Below, in pieces: positions 34,682 to 45,723 of a DNA stretch of 64,000 nt. The stretch is from Tetradesmus obliquus (Eukaryota > Chlorophyta > Chlorophyceae > Sphaeropleales > Scenedesmaceae). Under the pieces are notes generated by a model that did not search any database, was not told the DNA's origin, and saw nothing but the letters and a program-made list of their open reading frames with translations. The stretch covers positions 5,134,501 through 5,198,500 of the forward strand of contig CP126199.1 in NCBI GenBank assembly GCA_030272155.1, given 5' to 3'. The translations under genes were made by a program, and so were the position numbers. How positions within the stretch are numbered: the stretch's first letter is position 1; the number at the start of each line of letters is the position of its first letter.

Positions 34682-36809
34682 CTACCACCCAGGCCAGAGG
34701 CAAGGCCAAAACCTCCAGCAGCAGCAGCAGCAGTGCTGGTCCCAGCCGTGCCTCGCTGCCGCGTGGCGTCAGCTGGTCGACCATCAACCTGGAGGCAGCA
34801 CTGCAGCAGCTGGCGCTGCCGCGCACGGTGCGTGACTTGAAGTATTGAATGGTTTGCTGCCTGACAATGTCCATCCTGCTGCAGTTGTGCAGTGTGGACC
34901 ATTGCTGAGCTGCCTTGCATGTCCGCATGCTGGTTTGTAGCTGCATGGTGGTTGCCATGGCTACTGGCTGCCATGGCTGCTGGTTGCCATGGCTGCACAC
35001 AATGCGCAGATGCGAGCTTGGCTGCTGCTCATGGTGGCAGCAGCCAAGCACCACTCAGACTCAAACAGTTGCTCTGACATGCTGCATGATCTTCGCACAC
35101 AGACGCCCACATCCATGCCCGCATTCGATTCCCACAGTCTGCCTTGTTACAGGTCGGCACCCATCCAGACACCAACTCGCCCAATCTTGCCAACAGCGGC
35201 GGCTTCGGGCCTACCTGCAGCACGCCAGCCTCACTGAGTCATGCTTCTGTTGCCTTGCTGCTGCTGCAGGTTGGGCTGCACCCGGGCACCAACGCGCCCA
35301 TTCTCGCCAACAGCGGCGGCTTTGGGCCCTACCTGCAGCGCGCCAGCCTCACTGAGTCATGCTTCTGTTGCCTTATTGATGCTGCAGGTTGGGCTGCACC
35401 CGGGCACCAACTCGCCCATTCTCGCCAACAGCGGCGGCTTTGGGCCCTACCTGCAGCACGCCTGCACACTGAGTCATGCTTCTGTTGCCTTACTGCTGCT
35501 GCAGGTTGGGCTGCACCCGGGCACCAACGCGCCCATTCTCGCCAACAGCGGCCGCTTCGGTCCCTACCTGCAGCACTCTGCCCTCACTGTGAGCCTGCCC
35601 AGGGATGTGGGCCCGCTGGACGTCACAATTGAGCAGGCGCTGGCGCTGGTGGCTGCAAAAGAAGCCCGGCTGAGGGCGAAAGGCAGAGACCCTTACGAGG
35701 TGCGCTTGAGTAGTTGACTGTTGCATCCGCGGTTTTTGTGTGATCGTCCTTTCTAGCCGTGTTATGTTTCTGGATGTGGCACTGCTGGTGGTGCTGGCGG
35801 CGGTGCGGCAAGAGACGCGCGAATGCAGGTGCTCGTAAGATGCCTTGTTAGGGGATATGGGTGCTGCTGCTATGTATGTGACCCTGTGCTAGTTTGAAGG
35901 GAATGGATTTTGCTCAGCGTGTTGTGCTGACACCCCTGGCAGTGCAGTTGATGGTGGCAGGGGGACCCTGGGGTTGTGTGGCTTTGCTAGGCTGCCTTCA
36001 TCAACAGCAGCTCACTTGTGTGCTGCTCATGCGGATCTTGTCAGGTGAAGGCCAGCACAAAGAAGGGCAGCAAAAAGGCAGCAGCCAGCAGCAAGAAGGC
36101 CGCCACCACCACCAGCAGCAGCAGCAGCAGCAAAGGGAGGGGCATCTCTGGCTACAACCTGTGTGTCAGGGAGATGAAAGGTCAGGCGCCAGCAGCTAGC
36201 AGCAGCAGCAGCAGCAGCAAGGGCCAGTCTTTGCTGGCGCAGGGTGCAGCAGCGTGGAAGGCTCTGTCAGAGGATGAGAAGGCAGAGTTCAATGACAGAG
36301 CCAGGCAGATCAATGCAGCAGCAGCAGGTGCTGCCGCTCAATCTGCTGATGCAGGCAGCAGCAGCAGCAGCAACAACAGCAGCAGCAGCATCAACGACAG
36401 CAGCAGCATCAAAGACAGCAGCAGCAGTAGCATCAGGAAGTCCAGAAGCAGAAGCAGCAGTTCAGCAGGCAGTGCTAGCAGCAGCAGCAGCAGCAGCAGC
36501 AGCAGTCGCGCGTACTCAACATCCAGTCGCAGCAGCAATGGCAGCAGCAGCAGCAGTCGCAGGCGAACTACCACTGCCAAGCCACTGAGTGGCTACCAAC
36601 TCTTCTGCCAGCAGCAGCGGGCAGCTGTGCTTGCTGCCCATCCTCAATCCAAGCCCAGTGAGGTTCTGTCGCTTCTGGCAGCAGCATGGCGGGCGCTAGA
36701 TGAGCAGCAGCAGCAGGCGTGGTCCCAGCAGGCGGCAGCAGCAGCAGCAGCGGGGGTAGGTGGAGGCAGCAGAGCTGCCACAGAGCAGCAGCTGCCTGCA
36801 CTCGTGTGA
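26723..36809 (+). CDS. Bacterial-type DNA topoisomerase IA with C-terminal HMG-like boxes, about 1,350 aa
   Basis: Relaxes negatively supercoiled DNA, probably in an organelle. Exons: 26723-26830, 27025-27378, 27727-27945, 28404-28505 (or to 28601), 28768-28882, 29168-29698, 30091-30320, 30523-30591, 31270-31560, 31974-32099, 32734-32881, 33132-33223, 33474-33682, 34002-34233, 34561-34827, 35505-35699, 36045-36809; phases agree. The first 110 residues are Ser/Arg/Ala-rich, like a transit peptide. Toprim motifs are [18 protein letters not shown] and DPDREGEA (about 210-217). Next come [28 protein letters not shown] and active-site [11 protein letters not shown] (Tyr about 483), then [12 protein letters not shown] zinc ribbon (CPVCGG, GGFIGCSN) and topoisomerase C-terminal repeats ([17 protein letters not shown]) follow. 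The last 255 residues hold two HMG-like boxes joined by poly-Ser. An in-frame upstream ATG lies at 26681. Plant homologues act in chloroplasts or mitochondria. Confidence 0.9.
28030..28240 (+). repeat. Exon echo array: Toprim exon end, topoisomerase
   Basis: Two copies of the end of exon 27727-27945: 28034-28080 still reads [13 protein letters not shown] with its donor, and 28147-28240 is badly decayed. Confidence 0.75.
28278..28331 (+). repeat. Long CTG microsatellite in a topoisomerase intron
   Basis: About 18 CTG units without interruption, the longest pure trinucleotide run I noticed in the window. Similar runs of 10-17 units lie at 381-421, 7708-7746, 8163-8202, 13132-13181, 14032-14063, 25357-25392, 26903-26945 and 33088-33129. 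Confidence 0.95.
29050..29090 (+). repeat. Exon echo: head of topoisomerase exon 29168-29698
   Basis: One copy of the acceptor and exon head (GCAGGCCGCGTGCAGTC), about 116 bases upstream of the real one. Confidence 0.75.
29795..29955 (+). repeat. Exon echo array: tail of topoisomerase exon 29168-29698
   Basis: Two decayed copies (about 29798-29827 and 29917-29953) of the segment encoding QLYEGASTG plus GTGGG donor, 115-120 bases apart. Confidence 0.65.
30680..30845 (+). repeat. Exon echo array: tail of topoisomerase exon 30523-30591
   Basis: Two decayed copies: 30682-30725 (with the CAGGTGCGG donor) and 30796-30842 ([11 protein letters not shown]). Confidence 0.7.
32606..32670 (+). repeat. 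Exon echo: head of topoisomerase exon 32734-32881
   Basis: Copy of the segment encoding RGYVLRTG after a TTGCAG acceptor, 128 bases upstream of the real exon, with a frameshift before the proline codons. Confidence 0.75.
33278..33336 (+). repeat. Exon echo: tail of topoisomerase exon 33132-33223
   Basis: Copy of CAGCAGGACATC onward to CAGCTCACGGCAGGT, about 110 bases downstream of the original. Confidence 0.7.
35150..35504 (+). repeat. Exon echo array: three copies of a topoisomerase C-terminal repeat exon head
   Basis: Copies begin at about 35153, 35271 and 35388 before the real exon at 35505: a strict 117-118 base period made of 85 exon bases plus a 32-base intron tail ending in CTGCAG. 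Each encodes a variant of [13 protein letters not shown]. Confidence 0.9.
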
Positions 36810-37363
36810 AATAATGTAGCCTGCACTTCACGGTCACTGGCTAGCACTGCGCTGTGGGATGATGGTGGCGGTACCTTCAAGCTACAACAGTGTCGTGTGG
36901 ATGGCTGGGTTTTCAATGGGAGTGGCCGGTTCATCCCACGTTCAGCGAACGGCTCAAACAAGTGGCTCACCTAAACAGCTGAGACAGTATCTACCTGAAA
37001 GCTGATGAGGCAAGCTGCCCTCACCTAGCCAGGCTGGTGCACTACAACATTGGCAGCAAGCAATGGCCTAGACGCTAGCAGTTCGTGAACATGTCAGACG
37101 TGCTACGTATCACGTACGATTTATTGAGCAGGTACTCTCTGCATCCTCGACATGCAGGTTCAACGTATCTTCTGGCACCTATCTGTCTGTCCGTATGTGC
37201 CAGTGACCACGCCAAATGCCGCATTGAACGAATAGGCACTCAGGCTGCCAGCGTACTGAGGAACGCAGAATTTCTTGCGAATACAAATGATATGAAAGCA
37301 TTGACACACCAGGACAGCTGATCTTGAGGATGGTGTGTCGAGCTACGGCAGCTGCTTGCACAG
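36810..37363. other. Spacer before the metalloprotease gene
   Basis: About 550 bases between two plus-strand genes. No coding exon, RNA gene or repeat was seen. It should contain the topoisomerase 3' UTR and the metalloprotease promoter. Confidence 0.4.
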
Positions 37364-40300
37364 ATGAGCTGGCCATGGAAGTCACACGCAATCGTGCTAA
37401 TCGTTCTAGTTCTTACCGTTTCAGCCCAGCAGCAGCCGCAGGAGTCAAACAGCAGTGTAATAATCAGCAGTACTGGCGACGGGCACACTCGCCAGTCCTC
37501 CATCAGCGGTCAAGCAGTCCGCTCGGACATCATAGACAACGGAGGGCTTCTGTCTTCGGTCAATAACGAGCAGCTGGTCCTGGTCAAGGCAGCCAGCGGC
37601 TTCGCGGGCTCGATCGAAGCCCTTGCTGCTCACCTGCATGCAGATGATGACTTGGTGAGTGGCTCATTGACACAGCCTGTGGCATTGCTGATGTCATACA
37701 TCCGCACCTTACTGCTCAGCAAACTCAGCAGGCTGAGCAGCATACATAGTGCTGCCGGCTGTAGCAAACGTACTGGCTGGCAGTTAATTAAGTGTTTATA
37801 AAAATGTCCTGATCTGTCAGCAGTGCATTGTACTGTTGGCTGCACAGCATGCTGTCAGCTTCCTGCCCCTCTTCTACACTAGAGGGCCATGAATCCCTGT
37901 CTTGGCAGTCAGTGATGCGGCGGGCACGTAGCCAACCTTACGATGCTTAGTCATACAGAACTGCAACCACCAAGCACTCACAGTTTGGCATCCGTGCCCA
38001 AACACGCTGCAGATTGAACTACTCAACTGTCACCATTGACGGTTAACTCAAACCACCACCCCTTGACACCCTCACACATGGTGCCTGCACTGCCACTGGC
38101 ACTGATCCCTGGTGTACTGCTGGTGTACTGCTGGTGTACTGCTGGTGTGCTGCATACCACAGCTCGTGGAGGCAACTTCAAACAAGCTCATCAGCAGGTG
38201 CTCCCGCCTCGCCGTCACAGCCACGCCGCAGCAGCAGGCCGCAGCACGAGCTGCAGCAGACGACATGGCAGCAGCAGCAGCAGCAGCGCTGCGGCACACC
38301 GCAGGCCTGGAGCAGCAGCAGCAGCAGCAGCAGCAGGGGCCATGGGCAGCAACTGCTAGCGGTCCTTTAGGCCTAGGTGATGTTCCCAGCAGCATCTCAG
38401 TTTCAGAAGCTTTCAAACTGAGCTCGAGGCCCGGTTCAAAATTCAAAATTGTGTTAGATTTTGATGGCAACGTCCTTCGAGGCAGCCAGTGGAACGTTAT
38501 TCAGGGGGCAGACAAGATCGTGACAGGGCCGTATGACAAGGATGGAGACCCCAGCACATTCAATGCAGAGGAGATAGCAGGTGAGTGCTGTGGCTGTGTG
38601 GATGTATAGGCGTCTGCTAGACTTGTTAACATGGAGTTTGCAGGATGTTTTAGCATGTAAAGCAGATGGAAGCGCCGTGCCGGGGCATGTGTGCAGGGGG
38701 TGATGGTAAGAGCTGCTGCTGCATGGCAACATGCCCAGCACATTCAATGCAGAGGAGTTTGCAGGTGACCAAGGGGACTGTACGAGGTTGTGCAGGCATG
38801 GCGCATGCTTGTAGCGCACTTTGTTGGAGTGCTTGCTGCTGCTTTTGAGGCATTTGACGTGCTGCTGGCTATGGTTGCATAACCAATAGCACACCACGCG
38901 CTGTACAGCGCACATGAGTACCTACTGCAGGAAGTAGGTGGAACAGCAGCAGCAGCAGCAGCCGGCATTTACGCACGCAGCAGCCACTCAGTTTGTCAAC
39001 GCTGCAATACCTGCTGTGCGGCCGCTGCTGCTGCTGCCAACCCGCAGACATTGTGGCGATATGGCGGGCTGTAGCGGAAGGTGAGGCCTGCGCAGTGCCA
39101 TCAAAATTTTGCGTCCTGGCGGCCAAACATAATGCTTGCTGTGTGTTTGTTGACTAACATGCATTTGTGCCGCTGTAGCGGAAGGTGCGGCCTGTGCAAT
39201 GTCCCTCAGCTCGTCACAGGGCCAGTCAAACATGATATGCTTGCTGTGTGCGTGCGCCGATTGGCGCGCACATGTACATCAAGCTGCTAGCCACATGTCA
39301 GGTGCATTGGGATCGTACTGTGTGTCCATTGCATGCTGCTTGCCTGAGCGTTGCTGCTAACAACATGCATGCAGCACCTGGCCATCTTACCAAGCATGGC
39401 TGTTTGTCTCTCTGGCAACGCCCACACAACTGTAAGTCCACCGTCGTCAGCGGATTAGTTTTTCCAGTTCAAAACCCACTCCCTGCTGCTGCCACCGCCA
39501 CTGCTGCCTTTGCCGCCCCCCACACAACACCGCGCACGTTACAACGCTGTTATAACACCAGACTACGCGCCCTTTGATGTCGACGTCACAACCTTGGACC
39601 CCGGGGATGCCGCCCTGCAAGGCGTGGGCCAGAAAGCAATCATCTATGGAGATGAGAACAGTGTGTCTGGCAATGATGCGGGCATCGCATTCATTGGCAG
39701 CTTTGGCCAGGGCGCACCTGCCTTTGTGTGTGCCAGGAAGCTGGGCCCAAACAACCCGAAGGTGAGCATGCACAAGCAAAGGGCAGTGAGCATGATATGC
39801 ACTTGCAGTGACTGTGTTGATGCTGTTGCAGTTTGCTGGTGTCGGCTAAAGCAGCAAGTGCAAGCAGCAGCCTCAACAGCAGGTTTGTATTTCTGCAGAG
39901 GCGTTTTGCTTCTGCTTAGGCATCGCTTTCATTGGCAGCTTTGGCCAGGGCGCGCCTGCCTTTGTGTGTGCAAGGAAGCTGGGGCCAAACAACCCGAAGG
40001 TGAGCATGCACAAGCAAAAGGCACTGAGCATGATATGCACTTGGAGTGACTGTGTTGATGCTGCTGCAGTTTGCTGGTGTGGGCTACAGCAGCAAGTGCC
40101 GGCAACAGGCTCAACAGCCGGTTTGTAGTCCTGCAGAAGCAGTTTTGCGTCTGCTTAGGCATTGCTTTCATACGCAGCTCTGGCCAGGGCGCGCCTGCCT
40201 TTGTGTGCGCCAAGAAGCTGGGTCCAAATAAACCCCAAGGTGAGAGGCTGGGGCTCTAGATTCACTTTGAATAATGATGTACAGCTAAATTGTTGTCACA

Positions 40301-43300
40301 TTGAATGAAACACCAGCAGCTCAGCTGCAACATCTGCGTGTAGACAATGACCAGCCTGCCTGCTGCTGTGCAGTTCATACGGGAGGCGGCGCCACACAAA
40401 GCTGGGCACACTCTGGGGCTGCTGTATGATAAATTGGTTCCCAGCCCCGCTACCCATGCTTTGCATTTCACCTCGCTGCTGCTGCTGCTGATGCTGCATA
40501 CAGTTCATCATACAATTCATCATGGGAGGCCATGTCGCATGAGGTCGGGCACATGCTGGGGCTTCTGCATGATGGCGTTGCCCCCAATCACTGCATCCAT
40601 GCTTTGCACTTCACCCCTGCTGCTGCTGCTCCTGCTTGCTTGCAGTTCATCTGGGAGGCCGTATCGCATGAGGTGGGGCACACCCTGGGGCTGCTGCACG
40701 ATGGCGTGGCCCCCAACCCTTCCAAGCCAGCCGGTGACCCTTACTACCAGGGGCAGGGCAACTGGGCACCCATCATGGTGAGGCTGCTGCTACTGCCTTG
40801 ATTTCAAAGCATTGCTGTTAAGTGCTGCTGCTGCTGCTGCTGCATTGCTGTTGAACATAAAAGCAACCTACAAGAGCGCTTGCGCCCTGGTTGCTACTGT
40901 TGCTGAACTATAAACGTGTGGCAGCCGCAGCGTGCATGCAAGTAATGGTGCGCCAACCCAGTTGCCACCAAGCAGGGGCAATGTTGCATGCCGTACATGT
41001 CGTACAATGTAAGAGCATGACATTGTGAGCAGCATGACAGCATCAATCTCTTGAGCATGAACCTCAACTGGGGCCTGCCTAAGCGTTCCTGCACAACCCA
41101 CTGTGCTGCTGCTGCTGCTGCTGCTGCCACCATTCTGTCTCCTGCTGCATGGCCTCCTGCAGGGTGTTGCGTTCTACATGCAAGTCACACAGTTTGATGC
41201 CGGGGAGTACGCATACGCAAGCAACCTACAGGTGAGCGGCAAATTCGAATAATGTTACTATGTTACTTTCAAACTTTGTGCCGGTTTGGGTCAACGCTGA
41301 GCACTCTGATTGGTTGGCACTGCCCGGCATTTTGCCTGGTGACTGGCATGCATTTGCATGCAATTGAGCCCACCACAGAGTCAGCTGAATGGCTGCTAGG
41401 GTATTGGCTAAACTTCAAGCCTCACATCATGTTGCACCTGCTCAGACGTCACAAACATCTGCATGATTTATTTCTGCTACTCATGCAGGATAGCCTGGCT
41501 GTAATTGGCTAGCTACCCCACACCCTTCACACCATATAACACCTCTTTAAACCTTACACACATCTGCATGTTTCGCTTTCATTTCCCTCCCGTAGGACGA
41601 CCTGGCTGTAATCAGCTGGCTACATTACACCCTTCACACCATGCTCACCTCCTCAAAGCTTACACGCTTCTGCATGTTTCACTTTCATTTCCCTCCTGTA
41701 GGACAACCCCACTGTGACCGGCTAGTCACCTCCAACTCTTCACACCTTCACAAACCTTACACGCATCTGCATGTTTCACTGCCATTTCCCTGCTGTAGGA
41801 CGACCTGGCAGTGATCGGCAAGTTCCTGCCTCGGCTGCCTCAGCAGTCTGTTTATCTCTTCAACACATCTGCATGTTCTGTTCCTGTAACATTTGCAGGA
41901 TGATCTGGCAGTAATCGGCAAGTTCCTGCCTCGCCTGCCTCAGCAGGCTGGCAACAGCTTTGCATCAGCAGTGCCCCTCACAGCAAGCAGCGTCACAAAT
42001 GGCAGGGCAAGTGCCAGCAGAGATGGAGCCCTCACACTCAGCGGCCAAACGGATTACATGTTCTTTGGAGCTGATGCAGGGCCAGCAACTATCTCAGTGG
42101 CTGTGACGCCACCATTCGGCAAAGTCCCAAACAACCGCGCGAATCTCAAAGCGGCAGTGGCGCTGTATAATGAGCAAGGAGTGCTGCTGCAATCCCTGCA
42201 GCCTGGTGCTCTGGCAATGTCTGCACCAGCTGCAAATGTGCAGCTGCCAAGTAAGGGGATCTATTATGTGGCTGTGAGCGGTGCTGGGGAAGGAATCCCT
42301 AAAGCCGAAGGCTATAGCAGCTATGGATCTCTGGGGTGGTACACCGTAAGTGTATCATATCAAGCGAGCGCAGTTGAATGTGTGGGATCATGGGGTGCGT
42401 GGGGACCTTGCAGTGCCAGCTGCACGCAGACGGCGGAATACAAAGTTACACGGCCGGCGGGAAATGGCGGCGCAGCATGTCCTGTGGCTGATGGTGCGCA
42501 GCAGACGCAGGCGTGCAGCGGTGGCAGCTGCAGACCTCCAGCACAGAACTGTACTGGGAGCTGGGGTGACTGGAGCAGCTGCAGCGCAGGCTGCACGCAG
42601 ACGCAAACATACCAGATACAGCAGCCAGGCGCTAATGGCGGCGCTGGCTGCCCTGTTGCAGACGGCTCTGTGCAATCGCGGCCCTGCAGCGGCGGCGGCT
42701 GTGTACCTGCAAACTGCGTGGGAGCATGGGGCGACTGGAGCAGCTGCAGCGCAGCATGCTCGCAGACGCAGACTTACAGGATACAGCAGCAAGCAGCAAA
42801 TGGCGGCAGTGCTTGCCTCACAACAGATGGTGCTGTGCAGACGCGGCCCTGCAGCGGCGGCAGCTGCAAGCCTCCAGCACAGAACTGTGTTGGCTACTGG
42901 AGCGATTGGAGCAGCTGCAGCGCAGCCTGCACGCAGACGTCAACGTTCCGAGTGTGGCAGGCGGCAGCAAATGGCGGCGCTGCTTGCCCTGCAGCAGATG
43001 GCGCCGCGCAAACGCAGGCTTGCAGCGGCGGGGATTGCAGGCCACCTCAAGATTGTGCGGGTGATTGGACTGCGCTGAGCGGCTGCAGCGCAGCATGCAT
43101 GCAGACAACTATCTACAGATTGTGGCGGCCAGCAGTAAACGGCGGCAGTGCCTGCCCTGCTGCTGATGGTGCTGTGCGTACAGTATCCTGCAGTGGAGGC
43201 GCCTGCAGGCCTGCGCAGCGGATTGTGCAGCCTCAGGATTGTGTAGGCAGCTGGAGTGCGTGGAGCAGCTGCAGCGCAGCATGCACGCAGACGACGACAT

Positions 43301-45723
43301 ACACAGTGACGCAGCCAGCAGCAGATGGCGGTGCTGCTTGTGCTACTGCAGACGGTGCAGCGCAGACGCAGCCTTGCAGCGGTGGCGAGTGCAAACCCAA
43401 AGCGCAAGATTGTGTAGGCAGCTGGAGTGCCTGGAGTGCCTGCAATGTAGCGTGCAAGCAGACAACAACATTCAAAATAACACAGCAAGCAGCCAATGGC
43501 GGCGCAGCATGCCCCGTGGCAGATGGATTTGTACAGACGCAGCAGTGCAGCGGAGGTGATTGCAGACCCCCACCTCAGAATTGCTTGGGGACCTGGAGTG
43601 ATTGGAGTGTCTGCAGTGCATCGTGCACACAAGCAACAACATATAAGGTGCAGCAGCCAGCTGCAAATGGGGGCAATTCCTGCCCCGGTGCAGATGGAGC
43701 TGTGCAAATGCGTCCCTGCAGCGGCGGCAACTGCATACCTCAAAACTGCATTGGCGCATGGAACGACTGGAGCAGCTGCAGCGCAGCATGCACGCAGACG
43801 CAGACATACACAGTGAAGCAGCCAGGCGCAAACGGCGGCAGCCCTTGCCCCGTAACAGATGGTGCGGTGCAGACGCGGCCCTGCAGTGGCGGCAGCTGCA
43901 ATCCCCCTTCGCCTCAGAACTGCATTGGCGCTTGGGGTGATTGGAGCACCTGCCGCTCGTCCTGCACACAGACCATGGTGTACAGTGTACAGCAGCCAGC
44001 TGCAAACGGCGGCGCTGCGTGTCCTGCTGCACACGGTGCCTCTCAGTGGCGGCCATGCAGCGGGGGCAGCTGCATTGCCTCGATCACCACGCGCGACTGC
44101 ATCGGCAGCTGGAGCGACTGGAGTGCCTGCGGTGCAGCCTGCACACAGACAGCAACATACAGCGTGCAGCTACCGGCTGCGAATGGCGGCGCTGCGTGTC
44201 CTGCTGCTCATGGCGCGGTGCAAACGAGCCCTTGCAGCGGAGGCAGCTGTAGCCAAACAGCACCTGCAGCTTTGCCAGTGAACTGCATCGGCAGTTGGGG
44301 AGATTGGGGTGCCTGCAGCAGCACATGCACTCAAGCAGCTACCTTTAGCGTGACACAGAATGCAGCAAGTGGTGGCGCGGCGTGCTCTGCTGCTGATGGC
44401 GCAGTGCGCAGCCGGCCGTGCAGCGGTGGCGATTGCAGAGCGCAGGATTGCTTGGGAGGTTGGGAGCCGTGGAGTAGCTGCAGCGCCGCATGCACGCAGA
44501 TTGCAACATATGTTGTGACGCAGGCGGCAGCAAATGGGGGCGCGGCGTGTCCCGTCGCGCACGGGACAGTTACGACGCAGCCTTGCAGCGGCGGCGGCTG
44601 CAGCAAATCACCAGGCGTTGTGCATTGCACAGGGGCCTGGAGCGATTGGAGCAGCTGTGACTCGTCTTGCATGCAGGCATCAGTGTACAAAGTGACACAG
44701 CCGGCAGTCAACGGCGGCAGCGCTTGCCCAGCTGCAGACGGCACAGTCCAAAGGCGCCGCTGCTCAAGCATTAACTGCATTGCAGATGCCATTCAATCGG
44801 CCAATAGCATGGATTGTATTGGCTCGTGGGGTGACTGGAGTGCCTGCAGCGCGGCGTGCTTGACCTCTTCTGTGTATACTGTTGAGCGGCCTGCTACAAA
44901 CGGCGGTGCTGCATGCCCTTACTCAGACGGAGCTATCAGAGGGCAGCCTTGTAAAGGCGACAGCTGCATACCAGCAGATGCACGAGCAGCAGACTGCGTC
45001 GGCGCGTGGGGAGACTGGAGCAGCTGCAGCGCAACATGTACGCAGACGCAGTCGTTCAAGGTAGCGCGGGCAGCAGCAAGTGGCGGCACGGCGTGTCAGT
45101 TTGCTGATGGTGCAGCGCAGTCGCAGCCCTGCACAGGCGGCAGCTGCCTCCAGCAAAATCGCATCAGCGCAGTTAACTGCGCAGGTTCCTGGAGTGGGTG
45201 GGGCATCTGCAGCGCAGCATGCACGCAGACGCAGACCTTCAAGGTGCAGCAGCCTGCTTCCAATGGCGGCACTGCGTGTGAGGCTGCAGACGGCGCCACA
45301 CAGACGCAGGCCTGCGGTGGCGGCAGCTGCAAGGAGGCAACTCCTAGCCTCCCTGCTATGATCATCACAGCCATAAACGTCACCAGAGAGCCTCCAGCAG
45401 ACAGCTTGGGTGACAGGTATCACTGCAAGGCGCTGGTTACACTGCGCAGTGTGTCTGGCGCCGCAGTGACTGGAGCTCGCATTCATGGCAGCTGGGCAGC
45501 ACCCAAGACGCCGGGAGAGCCAGTAATGCGCGTGGCTGATGCCTCAGCAGCAGCTCTGGTTCAAGAGAGCCGTAAGAGTGGCCAGGCTGTGTTTCGATCA
45601 TGGCTTTGGAGGGCAGATGCACCAGGCAAGTCCTGCCAGTTTACAGTGACTGCTGTGACGCTGCCGGGGGCCCGGTTTGACAGGTCAGCGTCTGTTACTT
45701 CGGATACGGCCAGGTGGCGATGA
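37364..45723 (+). CDS. Secreted metzincin-type zinc metalloprotease with 17 thrombospondin type-1 repeats, 1,655 aa
   Basis: Exons: 37364-37654, 38163-38580, 39048-39080, 39562-39761, 40646-40777, 41163-41231, 41899-45723; all in phase. ATG 37364 starts a signal peptide (KSHAIVLIVLVLTVSA). After a propeptide-like region with poly-Gln and poly-Ala, the catalytic part contains VLDFDGN, DYAPFDVDV and zinc site HEVGHTLGLLHD (about residues 322-333), followed by WAPIMGVAFY, the metzincin Met-turn region. A beta-rich domain (LTLSGQTDYMFFGADAG) leads to 17 tandem TSP1 units of about 55-60 residues (about 540-1530), each with a W-x-x-W-type core, six cysteines and NGG in the middle. A 120-residue tail follows without a membrane anchor. 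Domain order resembles animal ADAMTS proteins; a wall or matrix substrate is likely but not shown. Four introns carry exon echoes. Confidence 0.92.
38733..38768 (+). repeat. Exon echo: tail of metalloprotease exon 38163-38580
   Basis: Copy of the segment encoding STFNAEE and the GCAGGTGA donor, about 186 bases downstream. Confidence 0.75.
39912..40243 (+). repeat. Exon echo array: tail of metalloprotease exon 39562-39761
   Basis: Two copies, 39919-40003 and 40159-40243, of the segment encoding GIAFIGSFGQGAPAFVC. Each has a new TTAG acceptor-like start and an intact donor, so each looks like a free-standing 83-base exon. The second carries small indels. Confidence 0.85.
40371..40620 (+). repeat. 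Exon echo array: zinc-site exon head of the metalloprotease
   Basis: Two copies of the HEVGHTLGLLHD exon head, at about 40373 and 40514, before the real one at 40646. The first has lost the first His of the zinc motif; the second is frameshifted before it. Confidence 0.85.
41485..41855 (+). repeat. Exon echo array: four copies of the last metalloprotease exon head
   Basis: Copies of GGACGACCTGGC-GT-ATCGGC after TGCAG or GTAG acceptors, at about 41490, 41597, 41702 and 41801; real exon 41899. Period is 98-107 bases. The nearest copy extends to LPRLPQQ. Confidence 0.9.

Noticed and set aside
35150-35504. Regular 117-base repeats resembling a CRISPR array
   Set aside because: The repeated part is exon sequence with acceptors, the periods lack unique spacers, and the context is eukaryotic.
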